A stretch of DNA of 64,000 nt. Source: Galaxea fascicularis. Lineage: Eukaryota; Cnidaria; Anthozoa; Scleractinia; Euphylliidae. Location of the stretch: assembly GCA_948470475.1 (NCBI GenBank), contig OX419338.1, positions 29,809,773 to 29,873,772 on the forward strand, written 5' to 3'. Below are positions 9,830-22,500 of the stretch, one piece after another. Numbering within the stretch: position 1 is the first letter of the stretch; every line of letters starts with the position of its first letter. The position numbers and the translations under genes are program-made. The notes beneath the pieces are model-generated. The model was not told where the DNA came from and searched no databases. It saw only the letters and a program-made list of their open reading frames with translations.

Positions 9830-11222
9830 GATAGTGTGTCTAACCTAAACGCCCAGTTGACATTGAGCGTGGAAGAAGAGAATATGTCGACGACCCCTTA
9901 ATATTTTAAGGACTTTTAAGCCAGGTTTTCCCTCGTCCTTTGTACCAGCTTGTTTATACGTAACGTGATGGTGAATGATTACACGAAGACCATTGCAATT
10001 TTACGGAAAGCCTACGATAACGAAACGGAATTAAAGAGACGTGCGCAACGACCCGGCACAGATGTCTCCTATGCTGTACTATGCTGTCTGCGTCAAAATA
10101 GCATTGTCCAATTACAACGACGGCGACTACAAAACAATTATTAAAAGTACAGTTATTAATTGCACACACTACTTCTCATTACAAGACCCTTTCTGTCTTG
10201 TATGCACCGAACAGACAGTTGAACGCATGCAATCACGACTTTTTCTCGTGGAATGAAGCAAACTGAAGTGTGACTTGCTTCAATAAAAAAATAAATATTT
10301 AACATTTATAAATTTAGCAGAAAGCAAGTGGGGCCTTGCAAATACATGAAACAAATAATTTGAATAAACAAAACATAACAAGGCTAAGAAACTCAACCGT
10401 CGAACTACCGAAATCAGGCAAGGATATTTGGTGTGCGAGTGAGATAAAGGAACGCAATAGGTAGATGCAATTTTTAGGGTGACCGATTATAGATGCGGTA
10501 TCGCTATCTCGTCCATCTTCGACACGGTGTTGCGGTATTGCTGTATTGGTACACGGGTATTGGGTAATACTCCCCTCCACAATCTAAGCCGCGCGATTGT
10601 TTGGCCTTTAAAATTCTCTGACTTACATAAAGTTACTTGATTCCCCTCTACCAAGAAAATGTTGATTATTTTGTCGCCAAACAGCGATACAACTTACAAC
10701 GCAACTGAAATGCGAACTCTATAAGAAGAGTGTTTTCCCTACGTTCGCAAGAGCTTTAAATCTACTTTCGAAGCTAGAAAAGCTTAACCGAGGAAGGAGT
10801 TAGTTAGAGTGGGCTGGTCAATAATTCACCGGGTCATTTGTGGCTTGGGAAACGATATAATTGAACAGAGAAGCGAGAGTGCGAGAAATAAAGCGTCTAG
10901 GAAACAGAACTACACTGATGCTATACTTGCCAATCTTGACGCGGCGCGAGGGAAAAGTATATATATATTATATCTGGAGTCAGTAAAGTTGATTTTTTTC
11001 GTAAGGCTTTAGTTACATTATGTATGCAAGTTGTTGCGGTCAACACAACGTCATCGATAAATGGTAAATTATACTCTCACCCCGCAGAAGTTAAGACCAT
11101 TGTCTAGGAAACAAAACCTGTAAATTATCGCCTATATTTAGATCCACGCGACTGTAGGCTACAGATATCCCACTATTCTAACAAAATGTGTATACTGAAG
11201 GTGATAGTTTTTAGCGGTATAT
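9830..11222. other. no gene recognised
   Basis: Expected to hold 5' eIF4G exons if the gene began inside the window, but no eIF4E-binding (YxxxxL plus hydrophobic) or preceding conserved exon was recognised. Short frames at 9950-10144 and 10809-11012 lack splice-site and family support. Confidence 0.3.
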
Positions 11223-11425
11223 GTTTTATAATTAAGTGAAGTACGATCGTCCGGGTGAGTGTAGTCCTGAGAAGGACTGTTTGTGGTGACATTGACTGAC
11301 GTTTTGACAACCTGAGCGGAAGTCATCATCAGACTCAAGTGATTTGTGTAACGTCAGTAGATGGTATAAGTACTCTGGTCGTTGATGTGATTGGTCAACG
11401 AAGTTGAGATGTTATTGGTCGACTG

Positions 11426-13199
11426 TCAGTTAAGCCTAGTTGTCATTGTTGTTTGTCCGTTGTTTATGTCGTCGACAAGTCGTTTGTAAGGTGCGGGAAG
11501 TTGTAAGCAACGGTTTAGTGGTGTCTGTTCTAAGTTAGTAAACCAGCTTTCCAGTACGATCCGTTGGTAGTAATTAGTACTGTATGTAACGCATTCGGCA
11601 GAGTCCCAGTCGATTCTGTGGTTTGTCTGTAAATGGTGTTCAGCAATGTTATTGTTGAGGTCACCATTTCTCGTCACTCGTTTGTGTTCAGTCAGTCTTA
11701 CGTTCAAGTTTCTGCCGGTGTCACCGATATAGGGGGCCTGGCAGTCGCAGCATTTGATCTTGTAAACTGCTCCTTGTCTGTTCTTTGGTTCGTCTTTGTC
11801 CTTAACGTTCGTCAGTAGTTGCCGTAAAGTGGTGATGGGTTTGTGAGCATCACGGATGTTGTAGGGCTGTAGGATGCGTGCAATGGTTTCAGATGTGCCT
11901 TTGATGTAACGTATCGTAGCTGTGGTGACAGGTGTCACGTTCGTGTTCGTAACGTTAGGTTCTGCACGGTAGGTGTTGCGTCCAACGAAGTCGCGGTTGT
12001 AGTTGTTTTTACTGCAAACGTTGTCTAAGTACTCACGTTCGTCTGTTAAACTGTCGTGTGAGTCGCAAACTAGTTGCGCTCGTCTCGTAAGGGTATGTAT
12101 TGTCGTTGCTTTGTGTGAAGTAGGGTTGTACGAGCATTCGTCAAGTAGTCGGTCAGTATGTGTAGGTTTCCTGTAAACTGTAGTTCGTAGTTGTTTGTTG
12201 TCAAGGGTAACCAAGCAGTCTAGAAAAGGTATCTTACCATTCTCCTCGATCTCCTTGGTGAACTGGATGTGGTCGTTCTGTCTGTTGAGGTGTTCGTGAA
12301 AATCGTCGATTTCGTCTTTGTGTAGGGCTGTAAAAGTGTCGTCAACGTAGCGTAGCCAAAGTGGTATCGTTCGTTTGTAAGTTGCTAGGGCTTGTTCCTC
12401 GATGTTTTGCATAACGAGTTCTGCAACCACAACGGAAACTGGTGAACCCATAGCCGTTCCATGTAACTGTTTGTAGTGTTTGCCGTTGTACTGGAAGCAG
12501 GTAGACGTAAGGCAGAGGTTCAGTAAGTCCATAAGGTCGTTCGTAGGTAGTGGCAGTTGTAAAGTGGAGTTGTTGATGGCGGTCTCAGTACAGTCTAGGG
12601 CCAATTGAAGTGGAATACTGGTGAACAGTGATTTCACATCAAAAGACACTAGTTTGTGGTCGTCAGGTACTTGTACTGTCTTGATAGCGTCAATAAAGGT
12701 CTCCGTAGACTGTAGTTTGTGTCGGAATTCGTCAGTCAAGGGGTTCAGTATCGTAGTCAGGTATTTAGACAGTTGGTAAGTCGGCGACCCACACAACGAG
12801 ACTATGGGACGCATAGGTACGCCAGGTTTGTGGAGTTTCGGTAGTCCGTAAAGTTTAGGTGGCTGTGGTACCTGGCACCTCAGTCTGTTGTAACGTCGGA
12901 TGTCAATAGTGTCGGCTTTCTTAAGCTGAAGTAGTTTGCTGTTAAGTTTTCGTTGAAGTGCTGGCGTCAGGTCTCGTTTAAGTCTGTTTGTCGTTAACAA
13001 GTGCGTCCATTTTGTCGTGATAGTCTTTCTTGTCCATAACAACAGTCACTCTTCCTTTGTCAGCGGGAAGTATCACAATGTCCTCGTCGTTCTTAAGTCG
13101 TTTCAGGGCTTGTCGTTCGTCTTTAGTCAGGTTGTTTTCTGTAAGAGAGACTGATTGTATGGTAGAAGCAATTCTGCTCCTGATGTTATCCTTGGTCAA
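11426..13199 (-). pseudogene. Penelope-like reverse transcriptase/GIY-YIG endonuclease, one frameshift
   Basis: Read on the minus strand, 13199-12978 gives the N-terminal part (KRLKNDEDIVILPADKGRVT) and 13042-11426 the rest, so a frameshift lies near 13000-13040. RT motifs in order: PPKLYGLPKLHKPGVPMRPI, VSFDVKSLFTSIP, LHGTAMGSPVSVVVAELVMQ and the catalytic LWLRYVDDTFTALH. The C-terminal GIY-YIG nuclease has GAVYKIKCCDCQAPYIGDTG followed by RNLNVRLTEHKR. Compared with the copy at 44.5 kb, about 95 bp near 11450 is deleted, giving a different C terminus (TTMTTRLN). The product would use the nuclease to nick target DNA and prime reverse transcription. Confidence 0.9.
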
Positions 13200-13206
13200 G
13201 TTGACT

Positions 13207-13237
13207 CTGATGATGACTTCCGCTCAGGTTGTCGAAA
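13207..13237 (+). ncRNA. hammerhead ribozyme-like core in Penelope pLTR
   Basis: CTGATGA (13207-13213), one extra T, an imperfect stem II GAC...CC/GG...GTC with loop GCTCA, then GAAA (13234-13237). The inverted copy at the other end (minus strand, about 11333-11303) has CAAA instead of GAAA and is probably inactive. Confidence 0.55.
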
Positions 13238-13392
13238 CGTCAGTCAATGTCACCACAAACAGTCCTTCTTAGGACTACACTCACCCGGACGATCGTACTT
13301 CACTTAATTATGACATCACTCCTGGGTTCAAACCATTTACGATTTTGTATATGTTTTACTACTTAACCCACCTGCTACTTTTACTCTTTCAG

Positions 13393-13530
13393 GAACTATA
13401 CCGCAAAGTTATGAGTATTCTGAACAAGCTGACACCACGGACGTTTCAGACACTAACACAGCAAATGCTTGATTTAGAGATCGACACCGTAGACAGATTG
13501 AACGGTGTTACTGACCTTATATATGAGAAG
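13393..13530 (+). CDS. EIF4G: eIF4G exon 1 of model (start of MIF4G)
   Basis: Acceptor ctctttcag, donor aag|gttcgt, 46 codons, phase 0 at both ends. Encodes [20 protein letters not shown] and, later, [16 protein letters not shown]. This is the opening helix pair of the eIF4G middle domain (ILNKLTP is near-invariant). Confidence 0.92.
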
Positions 13531-16500
13531 GTTCGTAGTTTTGGTTTTTAAAAATATGTTTTAGTAAACGAGACTATCTTAGCCCCCTTCAATTATGAAT
13601 TGTATGAGACCATCTCTGAATATGGAATCGGGAGAAAACGAATCAGTATGCTATTACAAGAGACATCTTTATCGTATGACTCGGACTTCACTCACTTTGT
13701 ATAGGATACTGAGTCAACATTTCTTTCTTAACAGACCAGCTGGGTACTGAAAATTGGGAAAGATCACATTCTGTTGGCTTCTCAAAGTACATACAAGTGT
13801 CCATGAGAGATAACAGTTATTTTTCAGAGTCAGTTACCTTGTAAGGTACAATCTCTGTAATGACTAAGGAGGTTCCTAAAGATCACTGTTCGTCCAAGCA
13901 ATGATATTATTGTTAATTGGCAGAGTGAGAATATACAGGGTCGAGTTATCTTATCTTTGAGTCCTCTACTGCTTGCCTTCGTTTTCGGTCAAAAATGCAA
14001 ACCAAACCATCGGCTTCTTTCAGTCACTTTTAAAGTATTAGTTGACGGTCGAATTACAGACGATATCGATGTTTTGGAGGTAAAGATCTTTTGCAGGCGG
14101 AGAAAGATGAAATAAAGAAAAAAGCGATGCCCGGTTGGCTCAGTTGGAGCACAGCCGGACTGTAAAGTGGGAAGTCGTGGGAAATACACTAGAAATAAAC
14201 AAACATGACAACCGTGAGTCTCGAGGAAGGATTTTTTCCCTAACATCCAGCACCTCAAGAAGTATAGGTAATTGCATAGGGATGAGTAAAACTAGGGATG
14301 AATACTACGCTTTTTTTTTTCTTTGATGGAAATGCTCTCTCGCTTCGCGACCCGGGCAATTCAAGTAGCTTCTGAAAACACCAGTAACATTAATATTTAA
14401 TTTTACTAGCGAACATGCGACTACGTTTTTATCACGTAAATCCCTGGCCAAACCATGGGACAAATATAAAGTTGGATTCAAAGTATCGTTGTACAAGTAT
14501 GATCGAGATGCACCCGCGTTTAAGTAAGTCGATGATGAGAATGAGCCCGGAGCAGAAATTTTAAACGCTAATGAACCGGATATCTGTTCAAAGATTTCAG
14601 CTTCGGAATCCTTCCAAACTCGCCTTCTTTTCCTTTCTGGCTCACTAGTTGTTCACCAACAACCACGAGGTCTCCTTCGTCCGCCATCTTTGTTGGAAAT
14701 ATCGCGAGGAGCCATGGCTTGAAAATAGGATAGCGATTTGTGGTTGGCTGGCAGGGCGAACACGACTCACTTCAGGATACAACTTTGCTGAAAGAGCGAC
14801 AAAGCCGGCACTGCAACATTTTTTCGTCAAGCAGAATTGTTGGGCATAATGTTTGATCAAAAGCAAACTCTATCCAACATGGACAGCCAAACTGTCAAAC
14901 TATGTTGAGATCGAGCAAATGGGGAACGTTGAATCCAACTTTGTCCGATAGTTTGGCTAGAGCTTAAAGACAAGTTCGGAAGCATAACAAGCAATCAATT
15001 CGACTACATCTTTGCGTCCAAAACGAGTATAGATGATTGTTATTTACATCCCGTTAAGAGAAATATACGATTTTTATTTCTGAACCAACGAAACGACGAT
15101 TGAACCAAATGTTATGCTTCAATTTATGTTATTCACCTGTGCTGTAGCGGTCTCTACTACTTGAAAATGCACATCTACTTGACGGAAAACACTACGCATC
15201 TGGGAAAACAACGGGTTGGACCAAAGAAAGAATTTGTGGAGTAATTTCTTTAACTATGTTTGAACTACTTGTTAATCCCATTAATGTTATACTGTTGAGT
15301 GTTCTGTGTTCCTTTTGTGGAGCTATAACAGTTTGTAACAGCCTTCAGTAAGATGGAATCCCAATGCATGATTACGTTGTAATGCTGCCCTAAGTTACAA
15401 TCTCTCCCTTTGGAGCTGGCTACGTAATTTAATGCTTTCTTAATTTGTTCATACAACTAGCACAAAAAAGGAACCCTCGCTGGTAAACTATACAGTCGTG
15501 AATTGAATAATCTTGCTCACTGCTCACTTTACGTCGGTGGAATAAAACCAATGCGAATGGATCAAACTTGCTCGCCAAAAGAATTAGACGTCCGTTCAAA
15601 TGCCAGCTACGATAAATGCATGCGCTTACGCATCAAATACTCCTATCAGTTCTTTGCCTGATAATACAGGACGAACACATTCTCTGAGACTAAGAATATT
15701 TGAGTTCCTCCCGGATAACTGTACACTGAACACTGCTAAGTTAGAGATTTGGAAGAAACCATATAATATCAACGAAGTAAGAGGAGAAAAGGCGAGTTTT
15801 TGTTAGAGTGATTTCAACGCAATTTAGGGAAACAACAGCCTGATAAAAGGCGAATATATCCCTTTAAGTTTATATACAATGTTAGTATAATTTCAGAGCT
15901 GAACAAAGAGTTTCCAGCAATCTGATTGGTTCAGCGATTCCTTATATGACGTTATATTCACCGCGCTACGCGGTGAATATAACATTTTTGAGGCCTGGCT
16001 ACTGAGCTCGCCACCTTTGCCATCTCGGCAAGTAAACATGGCGGCAGTTGGTGAATGAATTTTTCATCTATTCGGAAGTTATCACTCTAAGCCCAAGATA
16101 TTTGAAAGGATGGAGAATTTTCACAATGACTGCTGTCATCCTTGGACCAAAAATCCTTTGAAGAACTCGCGTTCAAGGCAGTTAAGAGTCGTAAACGCAG
16201 TGGCTACGTGATTTATGTTGATTGCCAGAAGGTCGGACCGATTGACCGAAATCTGTTTTTCTCCAAACTAAAGCTACTCATTTTGAGACAATAATAACAC
16301 CTGTGGATGGAGTCAACAGCGATAAAGCAAAGGTACTGGAATAATTTTTTTTGTAGTGTTTTGCTTGATTGTTTTACTGCCAGACCCGATAAGTAAACTG
16401 ATTCACAATCGATGTTAAGCTTACATAGTCTTTGTTAAGACTAAATAGATGCTACGCGTATACAAACGAACAATTAGGTCCCTGTTTTTATGTTTTAGTC

Positions 16501-19500
16501 CGTTATTCTCTGTTGTTCAGCTCTGAAATTATACTAAAACAATTATTCGCCTCAGGCTTGGTGAATATTGTGGAATAATCCCCTCGACTTCGTCTCGGGG
16601 ATTATTCCACAATATTCACCTCACCTTCGGCGAATAATTGTTAAATATACACAATAATCCCAGAGTGACCAGAGTAAACCGATTTCAATGGAGACTTCAT
16701 TCTGAAGTAGTTCGCGTTACATGAAGTCAAAAACAAATAAAATCTGGGAGAGGGACATTGACCACGGCTCTTTTTCCAGGCGGCTACCAGTTTTGTAGGT
16801 TGGTGAAGGATGGTGTGAACTTTTTTTCTGTTTTGATTCCCCGCAGGCCGTTAATGAAGCTGGAGTCACTGTGACGGCCATTGCAAACTTGTGCAGGTGC
16901 CTTGTACCTGTAAGTAAACTTGTTGTGTTTGGTCTGGGTTTTATCTGTGAGTTTTGTTTATTTCGGCTGTAGAACGTCACAGAGACCATTGGCTTACTTT
17001 TTGAACTGAACTTAACAACAACGGCATTAATACCAAAATAATAAAACAGTATTGGATAATTACGTGCAAAACGCACGAAAATGAAGCCAAAAACTTTAAT
17101 ATATAAGCATACGAAACTGGATGATTTGGATTTTTAACAATGTGTAGTTTAAAACGTAGGTTTTTGTGGGGAACTGATCCAACTTACTACGGGAGACCTG
17201 GAGATTCGCTCTCTATTCGGGAGACTCCCGGATAATTCGGGAGGGTTGGAATGTATGCAGTAAGTAGCACAACTTTGAAAGTAGCGATGTTGGTAGTTGA
17301 GGCGCGCGATTGCAAGGAAAAATTAAGAATGAAAGAGGAATTAAAAAAGTATGGTTCCACATGCAATGGACGACTCAGAAGTTGCGTTTTGATTGGTCTA
17401 GTCGAGTTTGCGATTAAAGCACAGACACACGAACAACATCATGAGTGAAAGAAATAAAACTGAAACGATGCATAAGCCGCGGAGCGAGCGACATTTTGCT
17501 TGCGATGGTGATGCGATTTTTTCTAAATTTGTCGCGTTGTCAGCGTGCGGTGAAAATCACCTTCGCGCAAGTGCTGCAATGGCGAAAGCTCAAAATCGTA
17601 GAAAAAAATTGCGAGAAATTGAATAAGTTGAACTTTTCGTGACAAAATCACAGACTTTGTCACTCGTGTAGTGAGATATGTCCAGAAATAAACGCAATCG
17701 CAAGAATAACGAAAATAACAGATTACCGCAAAAGTAACAAATCTTGGTGCAATGAAAGAGAAAGGGGGGGGGGGGGGCACAAATATAACGAAAATAGCGA
17801 ATATTGCAAAAATACCGAAAATAACGAAAATAACAAATCTTTGCACAAATCACAAATCTCTTTGTAGAGAAGGATAGAGGTGGGGGGGGGGGGGCACAAA
17901 TATAACAAAAATACCGAAAAGAACGAAAATAACAAATCTTTGCACAAGTCACAAATCTCTTTGTAGAGAAGGATAGAGATGGGAGGGGCACTAATATAAC
18001 GAAAATAGCGAATATTGCAAAAATACCGAAAATAACGAAAATAACAAATCTTTGCACAAATCACAAATCTCTTTGTAGAGAAGGATAGAGGTGGGGGAGG
18101 GGGCACTAATATAACGAAAATAGCGAATATTGCAAAAATACCGAAAATAACGAAAATAACAAATCTTTGCACAAATCACAAATCTCTTTGTAGAGAAGGA
18201 TAGAGGTGGGGGGGGGGGGGCACAAATATAACGAAAATAGCGAATATTGCAAAAATACCGAAAATAACGAAAGTAACAAATCTTTGCACAAATCACAAAT
18301 CTCTTTGTAGAGAAGGATAGAGGTGGGGGGGGGGGGGCACAAATATAACGAAAATAGCGAATATTGCAAAAATACCGAAAATAACGAAAGTAACAAATCT
18401 TTGCACAAATCACAAATCTCTTTGTAGAGAAGGATAGAGGTGGGGGGGGGGGGGCACAAATATAACGAAAATAGCGAATATTGCAAAAATACCGAAAATA
18501 ACGAAAGTAACAAATCTTTGCACAAATCAGAAATCTCTTTGGAGAGAAGGATAGAGGTGGGGGGGGGGGGGGAACACAAATATAACAAAAATACCAAATA
18601 TTGCAAAAATACCGAAAATAACAAATCTTTGCACAAGTCACAAATCTCTTTGTAGAGAAGGATAGAGGTGGGGGAGGGGGCACAAATATAACGAAAATAG
18701 CGAATATTGCAAAAATACCGAAAATAACGAAAATAACAAATCTTTGCACAAATCACAAATCTCTTTGTAGAGAAGGATAGAGGTGGGGGAGGGGGCACAA
18801 ATATAACGAAAATAGCGAATATTGCAAAAATACCGAAAATAACGAAAGTAACAAATCTTTGCACAAATCAGAAATCTCTTTGGAGAGAAGGATAGAGGTG
18901 GGGGGGGGGGGGGGACACAAATATAACAAAAATACCAAATATTGCAAAAATACCGAAAATAACGAAAATAACAAATCTTTGCACAAATCACAAATCTCTT
19001 TGTAGAGAAGGATAGAGGTGGGGGGGGGGGGGCACAAATATAACAAAAATACCGAAAAGAACGAAAATAACAAATCTTTGCACAAGTCACAAATCTCTTT
19101 GTAGAGAAGGATAGAGATGGGAGGGGCACTAATATAACGAAAATAGCGAATATTGCAAAAATACCGAAAATAACGAAAATAACAAATCTTTGCACAAATC
19201 ACAAATCTCTTTGTAGAGAAGGATAGAGGTGGGGGAGGGGGCACTAATATAACGAAAATAGCGAATATTGCAAAAATACCGAAAATAACGAAAATAACAA
19301 ATCTTTGCACAAATCACAAATCTCTTTGTAGAGAAGGATAGAGGTGGGGGGGGGGGGGGCACAAATATAACGAAAATAGCGAATATTGCAAAAATACCGA
19401 AAATAACGAAAGTAACAAATCTTTGCACAAATCACAAATCTCTTTGTAGAGAAGGATAGAGGTGGGGGGGGGGGCACAAATATAACGAAAATAGCGAATA

Positions 19501-22500
19501 TTGCAAAAATACCGAAAATAACGAAAGTAACAAATCTTTGCACAAATCAGAAATCTCTTTGGAGAGAAGGATAGAGGTGGGGGGGGGGGGAACACAAATA
19601 TAACAAAAATACCAAATATTGCAAAAATACCGAAAATAACAAATCTTTGCACAAGTCACAAATCTCTTTGTAGAGAAGGATAGAGGTGGGGGAGGGGGCA
19701 CAAATATAACGAAAATGCCGAATATTGCAAAAATACCGAAAATAACGAAAATAACAAATCTTTGCACAAATCACAAATCTCTTTGTAGAGAAGGATAGAG
19801 GTGGGGGGGGGGGACACAAATATAACGAAAATACCGCATATTGCAAAAATACCGAAAATAACAAGTCTTTGCACAAGTCACAAATCTATCAACACAAGAG
19901 ACTATATGCAAGTTCGCTCCCCAACAAGTCCAAAAATTATATCTTAGTTTTTACTATACGTTTAAAAACATTTCTTAATCGTGATTATTGATACTAAATA
20001 TTACTACCTCAGGAAACAAAACCTTCTTTCATAAACGCAAACTATATTCCGGTTAACAAGGCTATCAGTGCGCAGATGGAATCACAAAAATAAGGTTACT
20101 ATCCCGCTGAGAATATCTTTCAAACACAGCTCCATCAAACAATATGTATGTTTGCTATAAAATCTTACCAAACAACCATAAACGTTCCAGAATGCGTTTT
20201 GACGAAGTACTTGGGGCACTGAGTGAACTCAAATGACCACAAACTTATTGTATGCAATGGCATCGAGTGCCACTGCGTACCCTAGCTCTCAGAACGAAAG
20301 GCAAATGAAGAGCTCATGGTTTGAGTTTCAACGATCGCACCCGATAATACGGACGGTAAAGCCTCTAGAGCCCGAAACTATTTGCCAGAAGCAATCTATG
20401 GTCGACCGAATCGCCAAACATTCTCTACCGACCGAACTTCGTATCAATATGTCCACCGTTGCTAAGCAACTAAAGCGATGCACGGGTTGCTGATAAACTC
20501 GTTGTTCGATACATTAGCCTAACTAGTGGCACTTTATTCACTATCGTTGGTAAAACACAGAATTTCCAAGCTTACGACCGTGACCAACTTTTGTTGTGTA
20601 GAACATTGAACTAAGGCAATGTAATAACAAGAGTGGCCCAACATATAACCACATTAAACCGCAAGAAGTTAACATACCGATTTGTCTGATGACCTTGTAA
20701 CTAGTTCATCCAATGACAAAGATAATTATAGGTGGAGACATCAGCGGTTAAATACAACAGAGGAAAAAGAAAACCCGGAACGAGCAACTGCTGAATATAG
20801 TCTTTGTACCAATTTTGACGAATTTGTCAAGTTTCACTGATAAATTTTGTTGATTCATGAACGATAATAGTAAAATTGTGCCCATTACTTATTTCCTGTT
20901 AAAAGGTGATTCATTAAAAAATTATTTGGTAAAACGATAAGATATACTACGCACCAGTGGGCATTCCAATTTTCAACCACAGAATGCCAGGTTCATGCCA
21001 CATGGTGTTGGGCACGTGTATCGCAAAGGATAAAAGTGCTTCTATCCCTACTAACACAGCTAAGGGTGGTACGTTGTGCAACGTACTAACAGCTTGACAC
21101 CCCTGTGAAAGAAAGAGAACTATTTAAGCGGGTGAGGTCTTCATCGATCATTTTAGCCAATTCAAAACTCAGTAGCAAAGCCAATAATGGGGAAAACAAT
21201 ACTGTTAATTGGTCCATAAACAATTTTGCGTAGGTTCCTTCGTGTGGATAGTATACTTGGCACCAATTTTGCATTTATCGGTAGAAGACCAGCGATGACA
21301 GCGTTTGCGGTAAATATGTATAATTATTTAATAGAACGAGCTGTTAAAATATGATTTACCTCTCCGATATGTAGTAGATCCCAGGAAAAATCCGCTTCCC
21401 AACATTTTCGTAACTGTGTCTTCAAATCAGATCCTCCTTTACCGTATGTACTTCGTCAAAACTGTAGTGTTTTACACCCTTGCCGTTTGGAATTGAATGA
21501 TGCCAGTAATATAACATGCGCGTCCTTTTTTAGGAACTGTGATTACTGGAAATTATTGCACCTACATTGATGCGTATTGGTAACGATGGTAATGCGCGTT
21601 TGGTAATGTGAAATTGCTTTCAATTATGTAAATTACATGTTCGGAAACTTTAGTTGTGTGTTGAAATGATTTGAAACAATGTGGTTTTTTTTTGGAAGGG
21701 GATATCGTTAGTGGCGGTTGGCTTGTTTCGCTTAAGCCGTATCACGCCGGGTCTATGTAGGTGTGTCATTGACACGATGCTTTCCTATTTAACGAGAATT
21801 GTTTCTGTCAATAAATAACGCTTAAGGTGGATTTGTGTCAGAACGCGCTAAAGTAAAACTAGAGACCTTTAGCATCAGGTTTTTTCTGTAACCCGCGAAC
21901 GGCAAACCTCAAAATATCACGTGACCTACTCTCTGCCGTCACGTTTGGCGTTTGCCGTTCACGTTTTAACCGCGGGAACCTCTCCTTGCGGTAAGTGAAA
22001 TACGGCAAAGTAGTTCGGCCACTTTAACGGAATAAGCCCGCGTTTAAGACTAAAAATTAGGCTTTTGTATCTGTATTCTACTTGAATGTAAGATTTTAGC
22101 AGTCCATGGCTGAACGTTTACGAGTTTTGGGTGTTTTTATTGAAGTAATGGGAGTGAATGAAAAAACAAAGATGGCGCTACTAAAGTTACACACTTTCTT
22201 GTCGACTGCAACAGTAGTGCAATTTTATAACCATTTAAAGACAAAGTCACCTTTTTTGAATAACCCATAATTCATCTGTTTTGTGGCGAAATTGATAAAA
22301 TTACCCATGAATCCTTTGTTTTGAAGGAAAACGAGAGACGCGTTGCTAAAGTTGAAAATTCTCGAAACATCAAACGGCAAACGTCTAACCTCGGACTGCG
22401 GTTTGCGGTTCGCCGTATCATATGCAAAACTCGATGCTAAAGGTCTCTACTATTTACATAATCACACTTCGCGGCGTTGCTCTCTATTTAAATGTATTAT

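Larger units (their letters stand above)
11223..13317 (-). mobile_element. Penelope-like element with inverted pLTR ends
   Basis: A minus-strand Penelope-like retroelement. The ends are inverted: 11232-11335 (ttaagtgaagtacgatcgtc...) and 13205-13313 (...gacgatcgtacttcacttaa). Between them lies a reverse transcriptase plus GIY-YIG endonuclease frame. It sits about 80 bp upstream of the first recognised eIF4G exon, so in the intron before it. The RT N terminus is short, as if 5'-truncated before the inverted pLTR was joined. A related, more truncated copy is at 44544-45605. Confidence 0.9.

Noticed and set aside
9950..10144. Candidate upstream eIF4G exon (has a YxxxxL sequence, YDNETEL)
   Set aside because: The residue after Leu is Lys rather than hydrophobic, flanking residues do not match the eIF4E-binding region, and splice sites are poor.
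17523..19876. Many overlapping minus-strand open frames of up to 252 codons ([16 protein letters not shown]...PPPPP...)
   Set aside because: They arise from translating the ~115-bp minisatellite; since 115 is not a multiple of 3, one unit without stops gives long open frames in all three frames. Pro runs are the poly(G) tracts. No gene evidence.
17736..19890. Regular repeats resembling a CRISPR array
   Set aside because: Units are contiguous and similar throughout, with no unique spacers, in a eukaryotic intron.
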